A stretch of DNA of 64,000 nucleotides from Agrypnia vestita (taxonomy: Eukaryota > Arthropoda > Insecta > Trichoptera > Phryganeidae), in NCBI GenBank assembly GCA_016648135.1, contig JADDOH010024925.1, positions 57,814 to 121,813 on the forward strand. The letters are read 5' to 3'. Under the pieces are notes generated by a model. That model had not been told where the DNA came from and made no database searches. It was given only the letters and a program-made list of their open reading frames with translations. This document shows, one piece after another, positions 22,585 to 33,262 of the stretch. Positions within the stretch are counted from its first letter, which is position 1. The number at the start of each line of letters is the position of its first letter. A program made the translations under genes and the position numbers.

Positions 22585-22800
22585 GTTTAGAACAGTTACC
22601 GGATTTTGTCCCCAGAGGGATGATTAATTAATTAAGATAAATTATAGTTATCTCACAGAAACGAAGGTATTTGTATTAGAAATATGTATGGAAGCCTTTT
22701 ACAAGGATGGCCCAGGGCTTAAGACCTATACGAGCTGACTAAAACGCAATGCAATGTTCACCAATTCCATCGTAAGAACATCCACAAATTATCCAATTTT
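22585..22800 (+). mobile_element. MITE-B copy, one arm and core
   Basis: Carries TTACCGGATTTTGTCCCCAG, ATCTCACAGAAACGAAGG, ATGGCCCAGGGCTTAAGAC and CCATCGTAAGAACATCCAC. The second inverted arm is missing. Confidence 0.6.
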
Positions 22801-23640
22801 GAAAGTTCGAAATCTGAAATAAATATTGAAAATATAGAAGAATAGAGACTTCTTTAATTTATTAATTCAGATAATTGTGTTTTATTTGGTCTCATCAAAT
22901 ATTGTCAGAATTTAAAATTCCGTTACATATTCAATGTATCTGTAACTGTTCAAATTATTCATGATGTTTTTTTTTCTAATTAAATTATATATTTTATATA
23001 ATGAAGTCTGGTCGACCCGGCTACGCTCCTGTTTTAACCCCTTAACGCCGGCAACCCGACGGCAAACAACTAAATTAATTAAATCGTCGTTTTGGATATA
23101 AACTTAATTAAGGTCTGTATTTTCAGTATTAATTCTAATTTGAAGGCTTCAAAGGAATTGGTCGGGCGTGCGGTGACTCTAGCGTCACGCCGTGTTTTAT
23201 GCTTTGACTTTAGATTAATTCTTGTGGGTTTCCACGCTGCGCCGGTGTGTGTGACCTGCTCACTTGTCAATTAACTCTTACTCACACACTCACCGATCGG
23301 AATTGATCTGGTTTAATTCGTCAACATTTCGATGAAAAAATAAATTTTGTCAAAATCGCATTTTCATTTATTACGTTAAGATTTTATCGAACAATTTTTT
23401 TTCAATAAAATAAATTCTTAGCAGCCTAAAAAGAAATGAAAAATACCTATACGTAAAAAATAATATTTTGTAACATATAGGTACATTTTAAAAAAACAAA
23501 CTGAATGATTTTAAAATATTTTAATTACTAAATGTAAAAGTTTACTTTGTAATATTGTTGAAAAAAGTATGTCACAACAGTCATATAAATCCCGTATAGT
23601 GGAGTAAATTTCTTCACCTTTACAACATCGATAGATTACA
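22801..23640. other. non-coding
   Basis: A GC-rich patch at 23005-23070 and another at 23155-23260. No gene recognised. Confidence 0.4.
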
Positions 23641-24450
23641 TAAATCAGTTGGTGTCCTTTAAATTTAAAATATGTTTTATTTTAACTTTGTAATACACAC
23701 ACACAATATCTTCTTCCTTTTTTTCTTTTGGTAGATCTTTTGATCTGTGCTACAGAAAACTACGCCTCCTGAGATGACGAGGTCCAGCTATCCCTCCATT
23801 GTAACGGTGGTCTTCCCGGTAGGCGTCGTCCAGAGGGGATTTCATTCCCTGCTGTATGCACGAGTCTGTCACTTTCCATTCTGGATTCTGGCTAAGTGAT
23901 CCCGCCAGAATCTCCTTCTGGATCTACTCCATCGTGCTGTCCTCTATTTTGCAAGTTTTCCTTGTCTTCATTTCGGACACGGTCACGTAGAGTTTTTTCA
24001 GTAATGGATCTCACCTTCATTTCAGTTGTTCCGAGGAGTCCTTTGGTGTAGATAGTGTCAGCTCACGTCTCTACAGCGTATTTCATAATAGTACGCACGC
24101 CTTGTGTACGTACGTCTTGTACATTTTGACTACTTTCATATGCATATTTTTGTTATTCCAGACCAAATTCTTGAGGCACCCTGATGCGGTGAATGCTTTG
24201 TTAGCTTGCTCTCGGAGTTCGATATACTGATCTCTATGACTACGATTTCTAAACCTAAATATCTGAAGCTCATGACTTGTTCCACAGGCTCATTATCAAT
24301 ACCCAATACACATAATATGAGATATTAAATTACTATAGTTTTTACTATAATTTCGAGTAGTGATTTAATAACTCATATTGTGTGTGTATGTGTGTGTGTG
24401 TATTACAAAGTTAAAATAAAACATATATTAAATTATAATTTTGCACCACA
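23641..24450. repeat. repeat Q pair in inverted orientation
   Basis: Bases 23660-23710 and 24378-24440 are inverted copies: AATATGTTTTATTTTAACTT next to a CA run on the left, and the complement next to a TG run on the right. They enclose a LINE fragment. Further copies lie at 2262 and 41995. Confidence 0.55.
23755..24300 (-). pseudogene. LINE reverse transcriptase, post-RT region
   Basis: Minus-strand translation starts near 24300 with EPVEQVMSFRYLGLEI, then NKAFTASG-like and IWSGITKICI-like phrases. It continues to the 'RWRxHVxRM' region with stops. This is the thumb and C-terminal region of an RTE-like LINE, decayed. Confidence 0.6.
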
Positions 24451-24544
24451 AAGTATCTGTCGAATCTTTCAATGATATTAGTTGTCATTTTAGAAAGATA
24501 TACCTTCTTAAGGTATAAGAATAAGAAAGAAAGATGTATCGTCT

Positions 24545-24790
24545 TCCTTGTACTGTCCCAGCTCATTGCCTAGGTAGGCTGTTGGGGTCGGCTCTTCTCG
24601 TACTCAGGCTGTATCTTCTTTGGTTCTGAGTATCGCTTTCATCCAGGCCATTTCTCTGTAAAATTTTGGAGCATTGAGTCATCCAGGATTTCTTTGGTCT
24701 TCCTCTGGATGAATGTCGATGAAGCTCCATACACATTTCCTGCTTCACTGAGTTGTCTGGTGGTCTCTATCTTGTGTGCTCGTACCATCT
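24545..24790 (-). pseudogene. LINE C-terminal end
   Basis: Minus strand reads RGRPKKSWMTQCSKILQRNG, then RRYSLSTRRADPNS. The 'GRPKKxW...RRADPN' ending is that of an RTE-like polyprotein; a related copy is at 53685. Confidence 0.6.
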
Positions 24791-24861
24791 CAGCTTTATA
24801 AATTCATATTTTTGTATTTAAAATATATGAAACCTAAAGATTTTAATTTGATGCTTTTCCT

Positions 24862-25112
24862 TACTATCTGATGTCAGGAAATCTGGGATCCATAGTAAAA
24901 CGCCAAAATGTTCTTCATGGTTTTTTCGTTCAGTACAGTTTACAATAATATTCCGCGACAAGGCATACAAATATTGGTTCCTACTAGCTCTCCAAGTCCG
25001 TGCTTACTCAATGGTCGCACGCCCGGCTCAGCGCGCCCTTTGATCCCTTTTCTCTCTCCATCTCCTGTCCTTTTCATGCACTCAGACAGACGTCTCATCC
25101 AGATGTAACACG
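24862..25112 (-). mobile_element. possible solo LTR
   Basis: On the minus strand the block starts TGTTACATCTGGATGAG at about 25110 and ends TCCCAGATTTCCTGACA near 24862, a TG...CA frame. Its 3' part recurs at 5460. No coding sequence. Superfamily not assigned. Confidence 0.4.
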
Positions 25113-25560
25113 TAAAAAATTGCAAATTTCGTATTGCCAGATGAAAATAGATATCTTACTCATAAGGAAACACACTTATACGTTGGAAGTCGCAGTACAC
25201 TGGCTTATCATAGGGACCTACTGGGAATGTGACCTCATCGGGAATTGAATCCAGTGAGGTCTTTTTTCCATCAAATTTCGAGTCTGTTTGATTTGTAGTG
25301 TTTTTCGATTCGAAAAAAGTATTTTATTACAAGTGTAAGACTTATCAACTACGTTTTTTTCATAACAATGTTTTTGTGAATTTCATTGAATTCATTCTTA
25401 AAATAAAAAGTGCATTCACTTACGTTTGACATATTTTTCTTTAAATTTAGTGCAAGAATCTCTCTCTTGGAATATTATAGTTTTATATAAATGATGTTTT
25501 GTCATGTTTATATACAAAGGTATCACTTTTAATAATAACAGTAGGTACTACTTTGACACA
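25113..25560. other. non-coding with S3-like scrap
   Basis: Bases about 25200-25262 (ATTGAATCCAGTGAGGTC) resemble the B-box end of SINE S3. The remainder is AT-rich. Confidence 0.35.
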
Positions 25561-25607
25561 ACTCGTGTGGTGGGTTAAAACGCCAAGTTTTAACCCACTA
25601 CACGAGT
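25561..25607. other. 47-nt hairpin, 21-bp arms
   Basis: ACTCGTGTGGTGGGTTAAAA and its complement pair over 21 bp with a single mismatch (a G-U in RNA) and a 5-nt loop. Not repeated in the window as far as I can see. Confidence 0.75.
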
Positions 25608-25764
25608 AATAACATTTAAGCCTAAGCGATTTTGATGGAGACACCCATCATCCCTTGAGACAACTTTAGATTAGAACCGACAATAAAAAATAAAAATAAT
25701 GTGTCCGAACAATAGAATCTATGGGATGAGGGAGGGGTGAAGGGTAGTTATTATTATTACACTT

Positions 25765-26178
25765 ACAGCAGTTGAATCGTGCATACTGCCAGTGCTGACG
25801 TATGCAGTGGAGACAATGACCTTTACAAAGAAAAGTGTAGAAAAGCTCAAATGCACGCAACGATCCATGGAGAGATCCATGCTTGGAGCAAGCCTAAGGG
25901 ATAGAAATAGGAATGATGAAATTAGGCGTAGCGAAGCTAAATTGGCAATGGGTAGGGCATGTTGCAAGGCAGGATGCTACAAGATGGACTCCCAGAGTCC
26001 TCAAGTGGAGACCTTGGGAGAATTGAAGAGGGGTCGGAAGACCTCAAAAGAGATGGGCCGACGATATAGCCACTGTGGAAGGAAAGAAATGGCTAAAATT
26101 AGCAAATAACAAGGAAGGTTAGAAGGGTATGGAAGAGGCCTATATCCATCAGTGAAAAGGCTGAAGAAGAAGGAGACA
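25765..26178 (+). pseudogene. LINE family R-B, 3' end
   Basis: A 105-codon open stretch begins LTYAVETMTFTKKSVEKLK, then MERSMLGASLRDR. This is the standard C-terminal segment of RTE-like endonuclease-reverse transcriptases. After the SLRD block the frame is shifted, so the later WAGHVARR-type segment reads out of frame. It ends in a GAA-rich tail (GGCTGAAGAAGAAGG). Confidence 0.7.
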
Positions 26179-26395
26179 ACAATAATTATTTAAGTAAGGG
26201 AGACAATGCAGGGATTTTAATATTTATAAGGTTATTTCCATTTTTAATGCCTTGATTAATTTTACTACTAATTTAACTTTAACCGAAACGTAAAACTTTT
26301 AAATATATTGCATTTATATATGATATTTTTTATGCGGTGTAATATAAACGCAGTTTTACTTACCAAAGTATATTTTTTTATTTGAAAAGTTTATC

Positions 26396-26452
26396 ACGCA
26401 CAAATTCTGCTCTCCGTAACACACGTAGTTACGAAGAGCAGAATTTGTGCGT
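26396..26452. other. 57-nt hairpin, 25-bp arms
   Basis: Bases 26396-26420 and 26428-26452 are complementary over 25 bp with one mismatch; the loop is ACACGTA. The size is close to that of an animal pre-miRNA, but no flanking basal stem or family match is visible. Confidence 0.75.
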
Positions 26453-27699
26453 AGCTTGACAGACAGGTAAGCGAATATACGAAAACTAAAATCTTAATTC
26501 CAACTTTAAATAAAAAACAAAGACTCGTTGAACGCGATACTTTAAAGATTTCAATATTCGTTTTTATCGGTGATGATATTAATTTGAGAACCATAATGAA
26601 TTTTTGTCAAAAAATGAAAAAACATATTCTTTGTCAAAAAAAAATAAAAATCTAAAACCTCACAGTGGACAAATTAATTCCAATTCAGTTCAAGTCTATT
26701 ACAACCATTTTTTAATATGTACACAAAGTCAACAATCAATTCGCAAACAAATAAAATCTCCGCTATTGACACGCGTCCCCCAGTATCAGGCGGGTAGGTA
26801 CCCACCTAATGATTAGTAAAACTATAAAGTTACTAAGTATTGGCTTTATTCGGGAAATGGCCCGCGGGCCGCACGTGCGCGCCACGCGGCGCCCGTGGGC
26901 GGGAACTAAGCCCCGGATCGCAAATCATCCTCGGTGTAAGCGGGGACTCGCCGTACGCCGATTCGTCGTAACGCGGGTGAAAATTTTATAATTTTAATTT
27001 ATGGCAATAAAAATATTTAAATAGTATTTTTTATATTAAAGCTCATGGTATTTCAAATAAATTAAATTACGGGATTACTACGGAAAATACTTACGAATAT
27101 TTAAGTAGAAATTCAGTGATTTTTTACAAGGTGTATAATTGTTTTTATCTTTTTAATGACATCCGAGAAGAAGAACTAAGCATAAAAGAAAAGAAATTGA
27201 AATATTTTTGATGTAGCAGCACACGATTAAACGTTTATAAAAAAATTAAGGTAATTTCTTTCAAACTAATTTTAAATTGAATACGTTTTAAAACAATTTA
27301 ATTTCTTAATAAGTACACGACCATATTTTCTGAGTCGGACAAAGGTGCACAGATGAAAACTGTATTTCAGTTATGGCGGAGGAGCTCCCCGGGGAGCCTT
27401 GCCTCCTTTTTAGACATGGAACTTACTTTTCAGAAAATTTAAGAATTATATTTTGTTTCACTATTCCACATTGGAATTTATGGATATGGAATTTCTTACA
27501 GCGGACGAATATATTTCTAAAATGTGAAAAATACTTAAATCCGGAGCATTTTAAAAATGTCGAAATCTTTACAGGGAAATTTATAGATACCTACATTTTT
27601 TTGTTAAAAATTGTATTAAAAGAATGATTTAATCCTAGCAACAAAATTCTAGGTCTAATTTATGTGAGGTTTTTATTATATAATTTCACTTATAATTAA
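26453..27699. other. non-coding with a GC-rich island
   Basis: Bases about 26840-26975 are strongly GC- and CpG-rich against an AT-rich surround and include a CACGTG E-box. Bases 27380-27410 are a short GC patch. No credible gene. Confidence 0.4.
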
Positions 27700-27850
27700 G
27701 GTAATGAATTTTTTGTTTTGGTTAAACGTTTTCTAGAAGGTAAGTCAGAAATATTGAAAAAATGTCCATAACTATTGATAATATAACACTGTTGATTGAA
27801 CATTTTCGACTGCTAGTTTCGAAAGGAATCTACCAAAATATTGTAGAGCA
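27700..27850 (+). repeat. MITE-D fragment
   Basis: AAGTCAGAAATATTGAAAAA, CATAACTATTGATA and GAACATTTTCGACT are shared with the right arm of the fold-back at 60967-61573. Confidence 0.5.
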
Positions 27851-28407
27851 AATTAATAGATAAATAAACATTTAAAAATATTACATGAAAAAATAAAAAT
27901 AAATTAAAAATCACCCTTATATGTAAATGTACTAAAAAGTAAAAAAAAATGTTTTCGGCCGGAAAATTTTTGCCTCATTCATGAAATTAAAGGTTGGTGC
28001 TTTCGATATTGATATTACAATTAGGATAACAGAATTATATTGTTGATGGAGAGGATGCGCCCACGTTTTTATTTGGAGAATGACGCAAAAAGTTTTTGAT
28101 CGAAAATATTTTTTTTTGCTTTTTAATGCATTTTAGTATAAACATGCTTTTAAAAAAAAAATTTTTCATTTTACATGATTTTCTACTTTTTAGTCATCGG
28201 TATTACTTCGGTATGAAATTAGCGCCATCTTTTGGAGAGATCATTAACTTATTTCACATCAAATTAGTGATAATGTATTGCCATCGAGAATCGGGAAGTG
28301 GGTGAAGAAATAACGATTACAAGATTCCGTCCAGACAAACGGATGAAGCTAATATGAGCGTGGTTAGAAAACTGATATATGAAATTGTATGGCTTACAAT
28401 AGAAGAC
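27851..28407. other. AT-rich non-coding
   Basis: Nothing recognisable. Confidence 0.4.
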
Positions 28408-29137
28408 CCCATGGCAAGAAGTTGTTAACTAACATTTTTCTCAAAAATGAGTTAATAAGCTGTCTAAACTAAATATTTTACGCTCTTTCCATTGAAAAAA
28501 TGAGTTCAAAACTTAAAAATAATTAGAACTTGTTCAAATCATAGGGATGAACATGTTAACTACACTTCTTCATAAAAATCAAATCAGTTACTAATGGGAA
28601 GAACATTTTATCTTCAATAATTCATGCCATCATTCTGAAATTAACACGCTTTTTAATTTGATTGGAATATTTTTGGTTAACATAAATTTTACTCTGGCAG
28701 TACATTTATTTGTTTTTATTTGAAGACTATTATAATATATACTTATATATTATTCTTCAATAATTTTAAATGGTACGTACCATGTTTTGTGTTATTAATT
28801 AACATGTCAGGTAATTTGTAATTTTGGATAATGGATGGTAAAAACTGATAGCATTTGAAGGGTTGTTTGACGTTCGTGTTTTACTAATTTTAAAAGGTGT
28901 TATTCTATTAAAAATGACTTCCATAGGCGAAAAAATAGTTGTTAACTACATTTTTTAAGGAAAATTCGTATATTTTTATTTTTTTGTGCATAAGTGCATT
29001 TTTTTACTTTTAAATACTTTTTTAGTGATATTTTAGTGACATTAATCAATTAAAATGAATCTTTTTCAAAGTCGAAATGCAAATGTTTAGTTATCTCGAA
29101 ATGATTTGAATGTTAGTTAACAACTTCTTGCCATGGG
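28408..29137. mobile_element. 730-bp element with 29-bp inverted ends
   Basis: Bases 28408-28436 (starting CCCATGGCAAGAAGTTG) and 29109-29137 are exact or near-exact inverted repeats. The inside holds shorter GTTAACTACA-type repeats and no transposase. A non-autonomous DNA transposon is the simplest reading; I do not see a clean target-site duplication. Confidence 0.6.
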
Positions 29138-29154
29138 ATTTTCAATTATTTCAA

Positions 29155-29460
29155 TTTATACGTAAACGTGGCAAAACACGTTGCGCGTTTCGAACTGCGC
29201 GGTTTCGTAATTCGCGCAATTTTCAGACAGCGCGCAAACAGAGGCCGCGCGGGACAACCACTGTCGGTCCTGTCGCGTCCTGCCGGGCGGTCGCGCCCCC
29301 TCTACAGGGAAGGGACGTCGCCGTGACGCGGCCGAGGAGTTAATTACGGTGGATTTATTTGACAGCAGCGCCGCCCTCTGCCGGCGGAGCGATGCACCAT
29401 AAAGCAATGGCGTCTGTGTGAGGCTGCAATCTCTGACGCGAGTGTGATGAAGTGCTATCA
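29155..29460. other. GC- and CpG-rich block
   Basis: About 300 bp rich in CGCG. Overlapping frames on both strands differ in product, and none is recognised. A regulatory or ancient exon role is possible but unproven. Confidence 0.35.
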
Positions 29461-29861
29461 AGGATCAAAAAATTATGATATTTATTCCTCTTTTACTGAT
29501 GCTTGTCTGGTTAACGAACGATCATGATCTTATCAAACATAATAAGAATACTCTTATTAATAATAAATATTATTAAAAATATATACTAGTAGTTCTAGCA
29601 GCCACGTCGCTTCGCAACGATTTATCCAACCGGCGCGAGGCAGCACGGTTTTGCTTGGTGTTAAAAAAATGTGTACCAGGCGACGAATTAGCAGGACCGA
29701 TATGGGAACTTTTGCTCATAAAACGCTCCTGAATAAGAAGTGGATACTATTCTGGTCTATAAAAGGAATTTAAGAATTTAGAATATTAATTTTCAGGTGT
29801 ATTCTAGTGTAGGTATACGTTAAATAATTCGGAAGTAAATCATGTACACATTAAAAATAGA
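29461..29861. other. non-coding
   Basis: Nothing recognisable; a GC-richer patch lies at 29595-29660. Confidence 0.4.
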
Positions 29862-30085
29862 GAGGTATCATTACCTGCTGCGAAACGTATGCATATTATG
29901 TCATACAAAAGACTATAGATGTCTCTAGCATATTCCCTTAAAATATTTGAAAAATAGAGACATAGAAAAAATATAAGTACAACATTAAAAAAAATGTGTG
30001 GATGTTCTTACGGTGGGACTTCTGAACGTTGCATTGTGTAAAGTAATCATTTATGCCGGCTCATATGGGTGATAAGCCCTGGGCC
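29862..30085 (-). mobile_element. MITE-B copy, minus
   Basis: Contains GGATGTTCTTACGGTGGGAC, GAACGTTGCATTGTGTAAAG and ATAAGCCCTGGGCCATAC, plus the left extension ATCATTACCTGCTGCG shared with 11398. The terminal arm is lost. Confidence 0.6.
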
Positions 30086-30164
30086 ATACTATTAAAATAT
30101 TCTTTCATGTTTCCCATGTTTGACTAAACGCGTATTTACATAATAGTTAGACCCTAACCCTTGT

Positions 30165-30300
30165 CTCAATTCTTCACCCTTAACATTTCTTCGTGCAGGA
30201 CTTCTTCTGTTCGCAATTTCGCGATAAATTATGAGATGCAGTATCTAGTACTTCTCTGGATATCTGATAATATGTCAAAAAATTTTTAGTGTTTTTAGGA
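30165..30300 (-). pseudogene. LINE family R-C scrap
   Basis: GGACTTCTTCTGTTCGCAAT and TATGAGATGCAGTATCTAG align with the copies at 21385 and 38650, minus orientation. Confidence 0.5.
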
Positions 30301-31145
30301 TTTATTTTTCTTTAGTGATGCGGATAGCTAAGCCCAAATAACTCCACACACGCTATTAAATATATATTCAAGATTATTTTAAGAAATTTATCCTTCCATT
30401 GCTGTGGAGAAAGTAGGGGTAACCTTACTTTGAATGCATCTCTTGTATCTTTATTCCACACAAGAGTTAGCAAATTTAACAGAAAAAAAATGATAATCGA
30501 ACTCCCATTTGTTTAAATATTATTTTATAGTGATCGCAGTAGATCGGATGATCCCCCAAACCGCCAACAGAGAAGTGTTGGCCATCTATGTTCTCAGTTC
30601 GAATGTATTAGCGCGTCAAGTTCCGTCGGAGCGCCGCTAGATGTCTCCAGGTGTCCGCCAGATATAACTTTTCAATCTTCGTAATCAATTTCCAAATTTA
30701 ATCAGATACGATTTGAGAGTAACATAACGTATTATTTACAGTACAAAATGTTTGTGAATATCAGTTTCACGTCTCCCACACACGCAATAATTGCGCAAAA
30801 CAATCCCCATCGCATTTCGGTCGATTTCCTGGTTTTTGTGATGGGGCGAAAATAAAACAAAACAAATAGCACCGGTGCAGGAGCACCGGGCGGGGGGTTG
30901 CAAGGGGAGATTAACCCCGGCCCGTCAGATATTTGGTTTGGGAACTTTATTAAAAATCGTTTAAACCCCCGCCCCCACTCCACCGTGACAAACAAACCGA
31001 GATAAAGGAGCGGTTGTCAAACGGTTACAGTGTTTTTATTTGATTTGCCAGATGTGACCCGTCGTAAATGATGGCATTTTTACACGCCGGTTCCTGAAGA
31101 ATAAGTATTTACTTATCAAAGAGTTAAGGTTATTACAGTCATTGG
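30301..31145. other. single-copy-looking non-coding block
   Basis: Bases 30530-31020 are GC-richer, with TAACCCCGGCCCG near 30912. No frame is recognised. A candidate conserved non-coding region. Confidence 0.35.
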
Positions 31146-31400
31146 ACATCTTCTTCTTTTTCTTCCTCAGCCTTTTTCCCTCCACTGCTGGATGTAGGCC
31201 TCTTCCATTTTTTTCCACTCGTCTCTGTTTCTCCCCATTCGCATCCAGGTTCTTCCTGCTTGCTGGACTATGTCATCGGACCACCTTTTGGGAGGCCTTC
31301 CGACGCTTCTATTTTTTGTCCAGGGCCTCCACTGTAGGATTCTGGGTGCCCATCTAGTATTCTCCTATCGAGCCATATGTCCAACTCACTGCCATTTTAG
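31146..31400 (-). pseudogene. LINE family R-B, 3' end
   Basis: The minus strand encodes the closing segment ('WAPRILQWRPWTKN.RSVGRPPKRW.DDIVQ' region, then 'RDEWKKMEEAYIQQW'), matching 45760-46308. It starts with GAA-rich repeats at the low-coordinate end. Confidence 0.65.
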
Positions 31401-31432
31401 TTTTATTTTTTATTTATATATCTTTATTTATT

Positions 31433-31452
31433 ATATATATATATATATATAT
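31433..31452. repeat. TA microsatellite
   Basis: About ten TA units. Confidence 0.9.
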
Positions 31453-31621
31453 GTACACTTATTAAATAATTAAATAAATAATATTTCTCTTCATACATTT
31501 TCCATTGTTATGTGCCGTTTACATTCTTGTTTGAAGATGTTGATTCTGCTTAGCTTCCTCACATCTTCTGGCAGGCTTTTTACGGATATTTTACACGAAC
31601 CGTATGTTTTTCCGAGAGACA

Positions 31622-31667
31622 ATTCTCGACGTTTCGTTGAAGTCGTATTCAACGTCATCAGGAGAAC
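31622..31667 (-). ncRNA. hammerhead ribozyme-like motif E, intact and canonical
   Basis: On the minus strand: TTCTC (stem I), CTGATGA (31655-31661), one C, stem II GTTGAA/TTCAAC with a 6-nt loop, GAAAC (31631-31635), a two-base-pair palindromic stem III ACGT, and C17. Then GAGAA pairs with TTCTC (5 bp plus a wobble). All conserved core positions are present and the cleavage triplet is GUC. This is the best single candidate for a self-cleaving RNA in the window. Nearby sequence is LINE debris; no PLE protein is seen here. Confidence 0.7.
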
Positions 31668-31689
31668 GACCTGTACTCGCGGAGGTATA

Positions 31690-32010
31690 GGGTGAAATGA
31701 TTAATGTTTCCGTGTCCGGGAGCGTAAATTATATGCACTTTGTTGTGGAGTGTTCACTTCTTCTACGCTAGTCGCTAGTGTGCAATATGTACTAATTACG
31801 TCGGTGGATTTTTTGTTCTCATGACCTTAATCCCAGCTAGCGCAGGAACTTGACTACGCTGATGTCCTGGTAAAGAACGTAGAGCTCGGTGCTGTATCTT
31901 TTACGCCATGTTTGACTGACATTAATAGGTTCATATATTCGGCGTAAGATTTTTCCTTCAGATGTGTCTTGTCAATTTTCGTCGTGCTTAGTTTACGTCC
32001 AGGTCGCAGC
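31690..32010 (-). pseudogene. LINE reverse transcriptase C-terminal scrap
   Basis: Minus-strand translation reads WRKRYSTELYVLYQDISVVK, followed by an LRWxGH-like region, the arrangement seen after the RT domain in RTE-like LINEs. Stops throughout. Confidence 0.5.
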
Positions 32011-32814
32011 CATGCAGTATCCAAATATTAAAAAATAGATGTGATTATTAATTTAATGTGAGTGACGTGATGATTAATTAAAATCAAAATAATGACCAAT
32101 ACATGTCGAAAATGATGTAATAATATAAAAGTCGTCCACTTTACGTAAATGTTGAATGTTTCAGAGCTCTGACTAGCCTGGAAAATGGTGAAAAACCAAT
32201 TACAACATTCCACCACAACAAACAAACAAAGGGAGTTATATAAAAGCCTGTAAAAATTCAATCAGCTTCTTTGATTTTCGGTAGTGCTGATCATTGACCC
32301 ATTTTCTTCTTCATATTTGCAATTCCTTCAGTGCAGCATATTTTTTCCATTCTAATGAAAAAATATTAATGGAGAATCTCTGGCTGAAGGGTAGTTTCCA
32401 CCCCTAATATCTCGGAGGGGTTTGTTTGCCGTCAACTTTGTTTTTTGATCTTCAAAGGACTTATTAATTTCCTTTCGTTTAGAATCGGCCAATTCAAGGT
32501 ATCATTTGTCACCAATTCTCCTTCGTAGCGAGGAATAGTTGTATCGCTTCTTTTACTTTGGTTATCGAAATTAAATTCAATTTAATATAGGATTTTTGAC
32601 GAATTTTATAGCCTCCGAGGTGGCGCTGGGATTATTTTCATTTTTTTTTATTATTAGTAAAAATATTTTTCTTGGATACAATCTTATGTTTATCTAAGCT
32701 TTCAAGACAGTCATGTGGAGATTTCATGCAACAGATTTTTTAGTGTTTTTTAATTTTTTTATATAGGAAAGAAACATTAATTAAAACAATATTTTTATAT
32801 AAATTTTCTAAGAA
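32011..32814. other. AT-rich non-coding
   Basis: Nothing recognisable. Confidence 0.4.
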
Positions 32815-32905
32815 ATAAGTTACTGGATTTGTCCACAAAGAAATATTTATTAATTAAGATTAATTATAGAAGTCTCACCCCTAAAGCCGAAGCAATTAGG
32901 ATGTG
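32815..32905 (+). mobile_element. MITE-B fragment
   Basis: TTACTGGATTTGTCCACAAAG, then AGAAGTCTCACCCC, matching the left end of the family only. Confidence 0.5.
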
Positions 32906-33059
32906 TACCTCAAACAACGAGTAGAGGTATTAAAATTAATCGCTAAGAGCACTTCAGAGCAATCAGTATTACTGTGTAATATATTGTAAAGCAATATTTA
33001 TCGGCAATCAATCCACGTCTCTGTAGTGTTGGGGGAATGTTAGCGATAGTGTTATATAT

Positions 33060-33262
33060 TAATTCATCATCATCATTCTTGGCACTACAACCCTTGGTGG
33101 GTCTTGGCCTCCTGAATAATTTTCCTCCACTCATCTCGGTCTAGTGCCAGCTCTCTCCAGTTTCGAAGCTCTAAGGCAGAGATATCTTTGAGGACGTTGT
33201 CACTCCATCTTAATTTTGGCCTTCCTAAGCTCCTTCGCCCTATTGGCCTTGAGTTCAGCAGT
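33060..33262 (-). pseudogene. LINE family R-D, 3' end
   Basis: Minus strand reads RRSLGRPKLRWSDNVLKDIS, then NWRELALDRDEWRKIIQEAK, then THQGL and a stop. The tail is tandem ATG/CAT units at 33062-33078. This is the extreme C-terminus of an RTE-like LINE, open over about 60 codons. A plus copy is at 35165. Confidence 0.7.
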
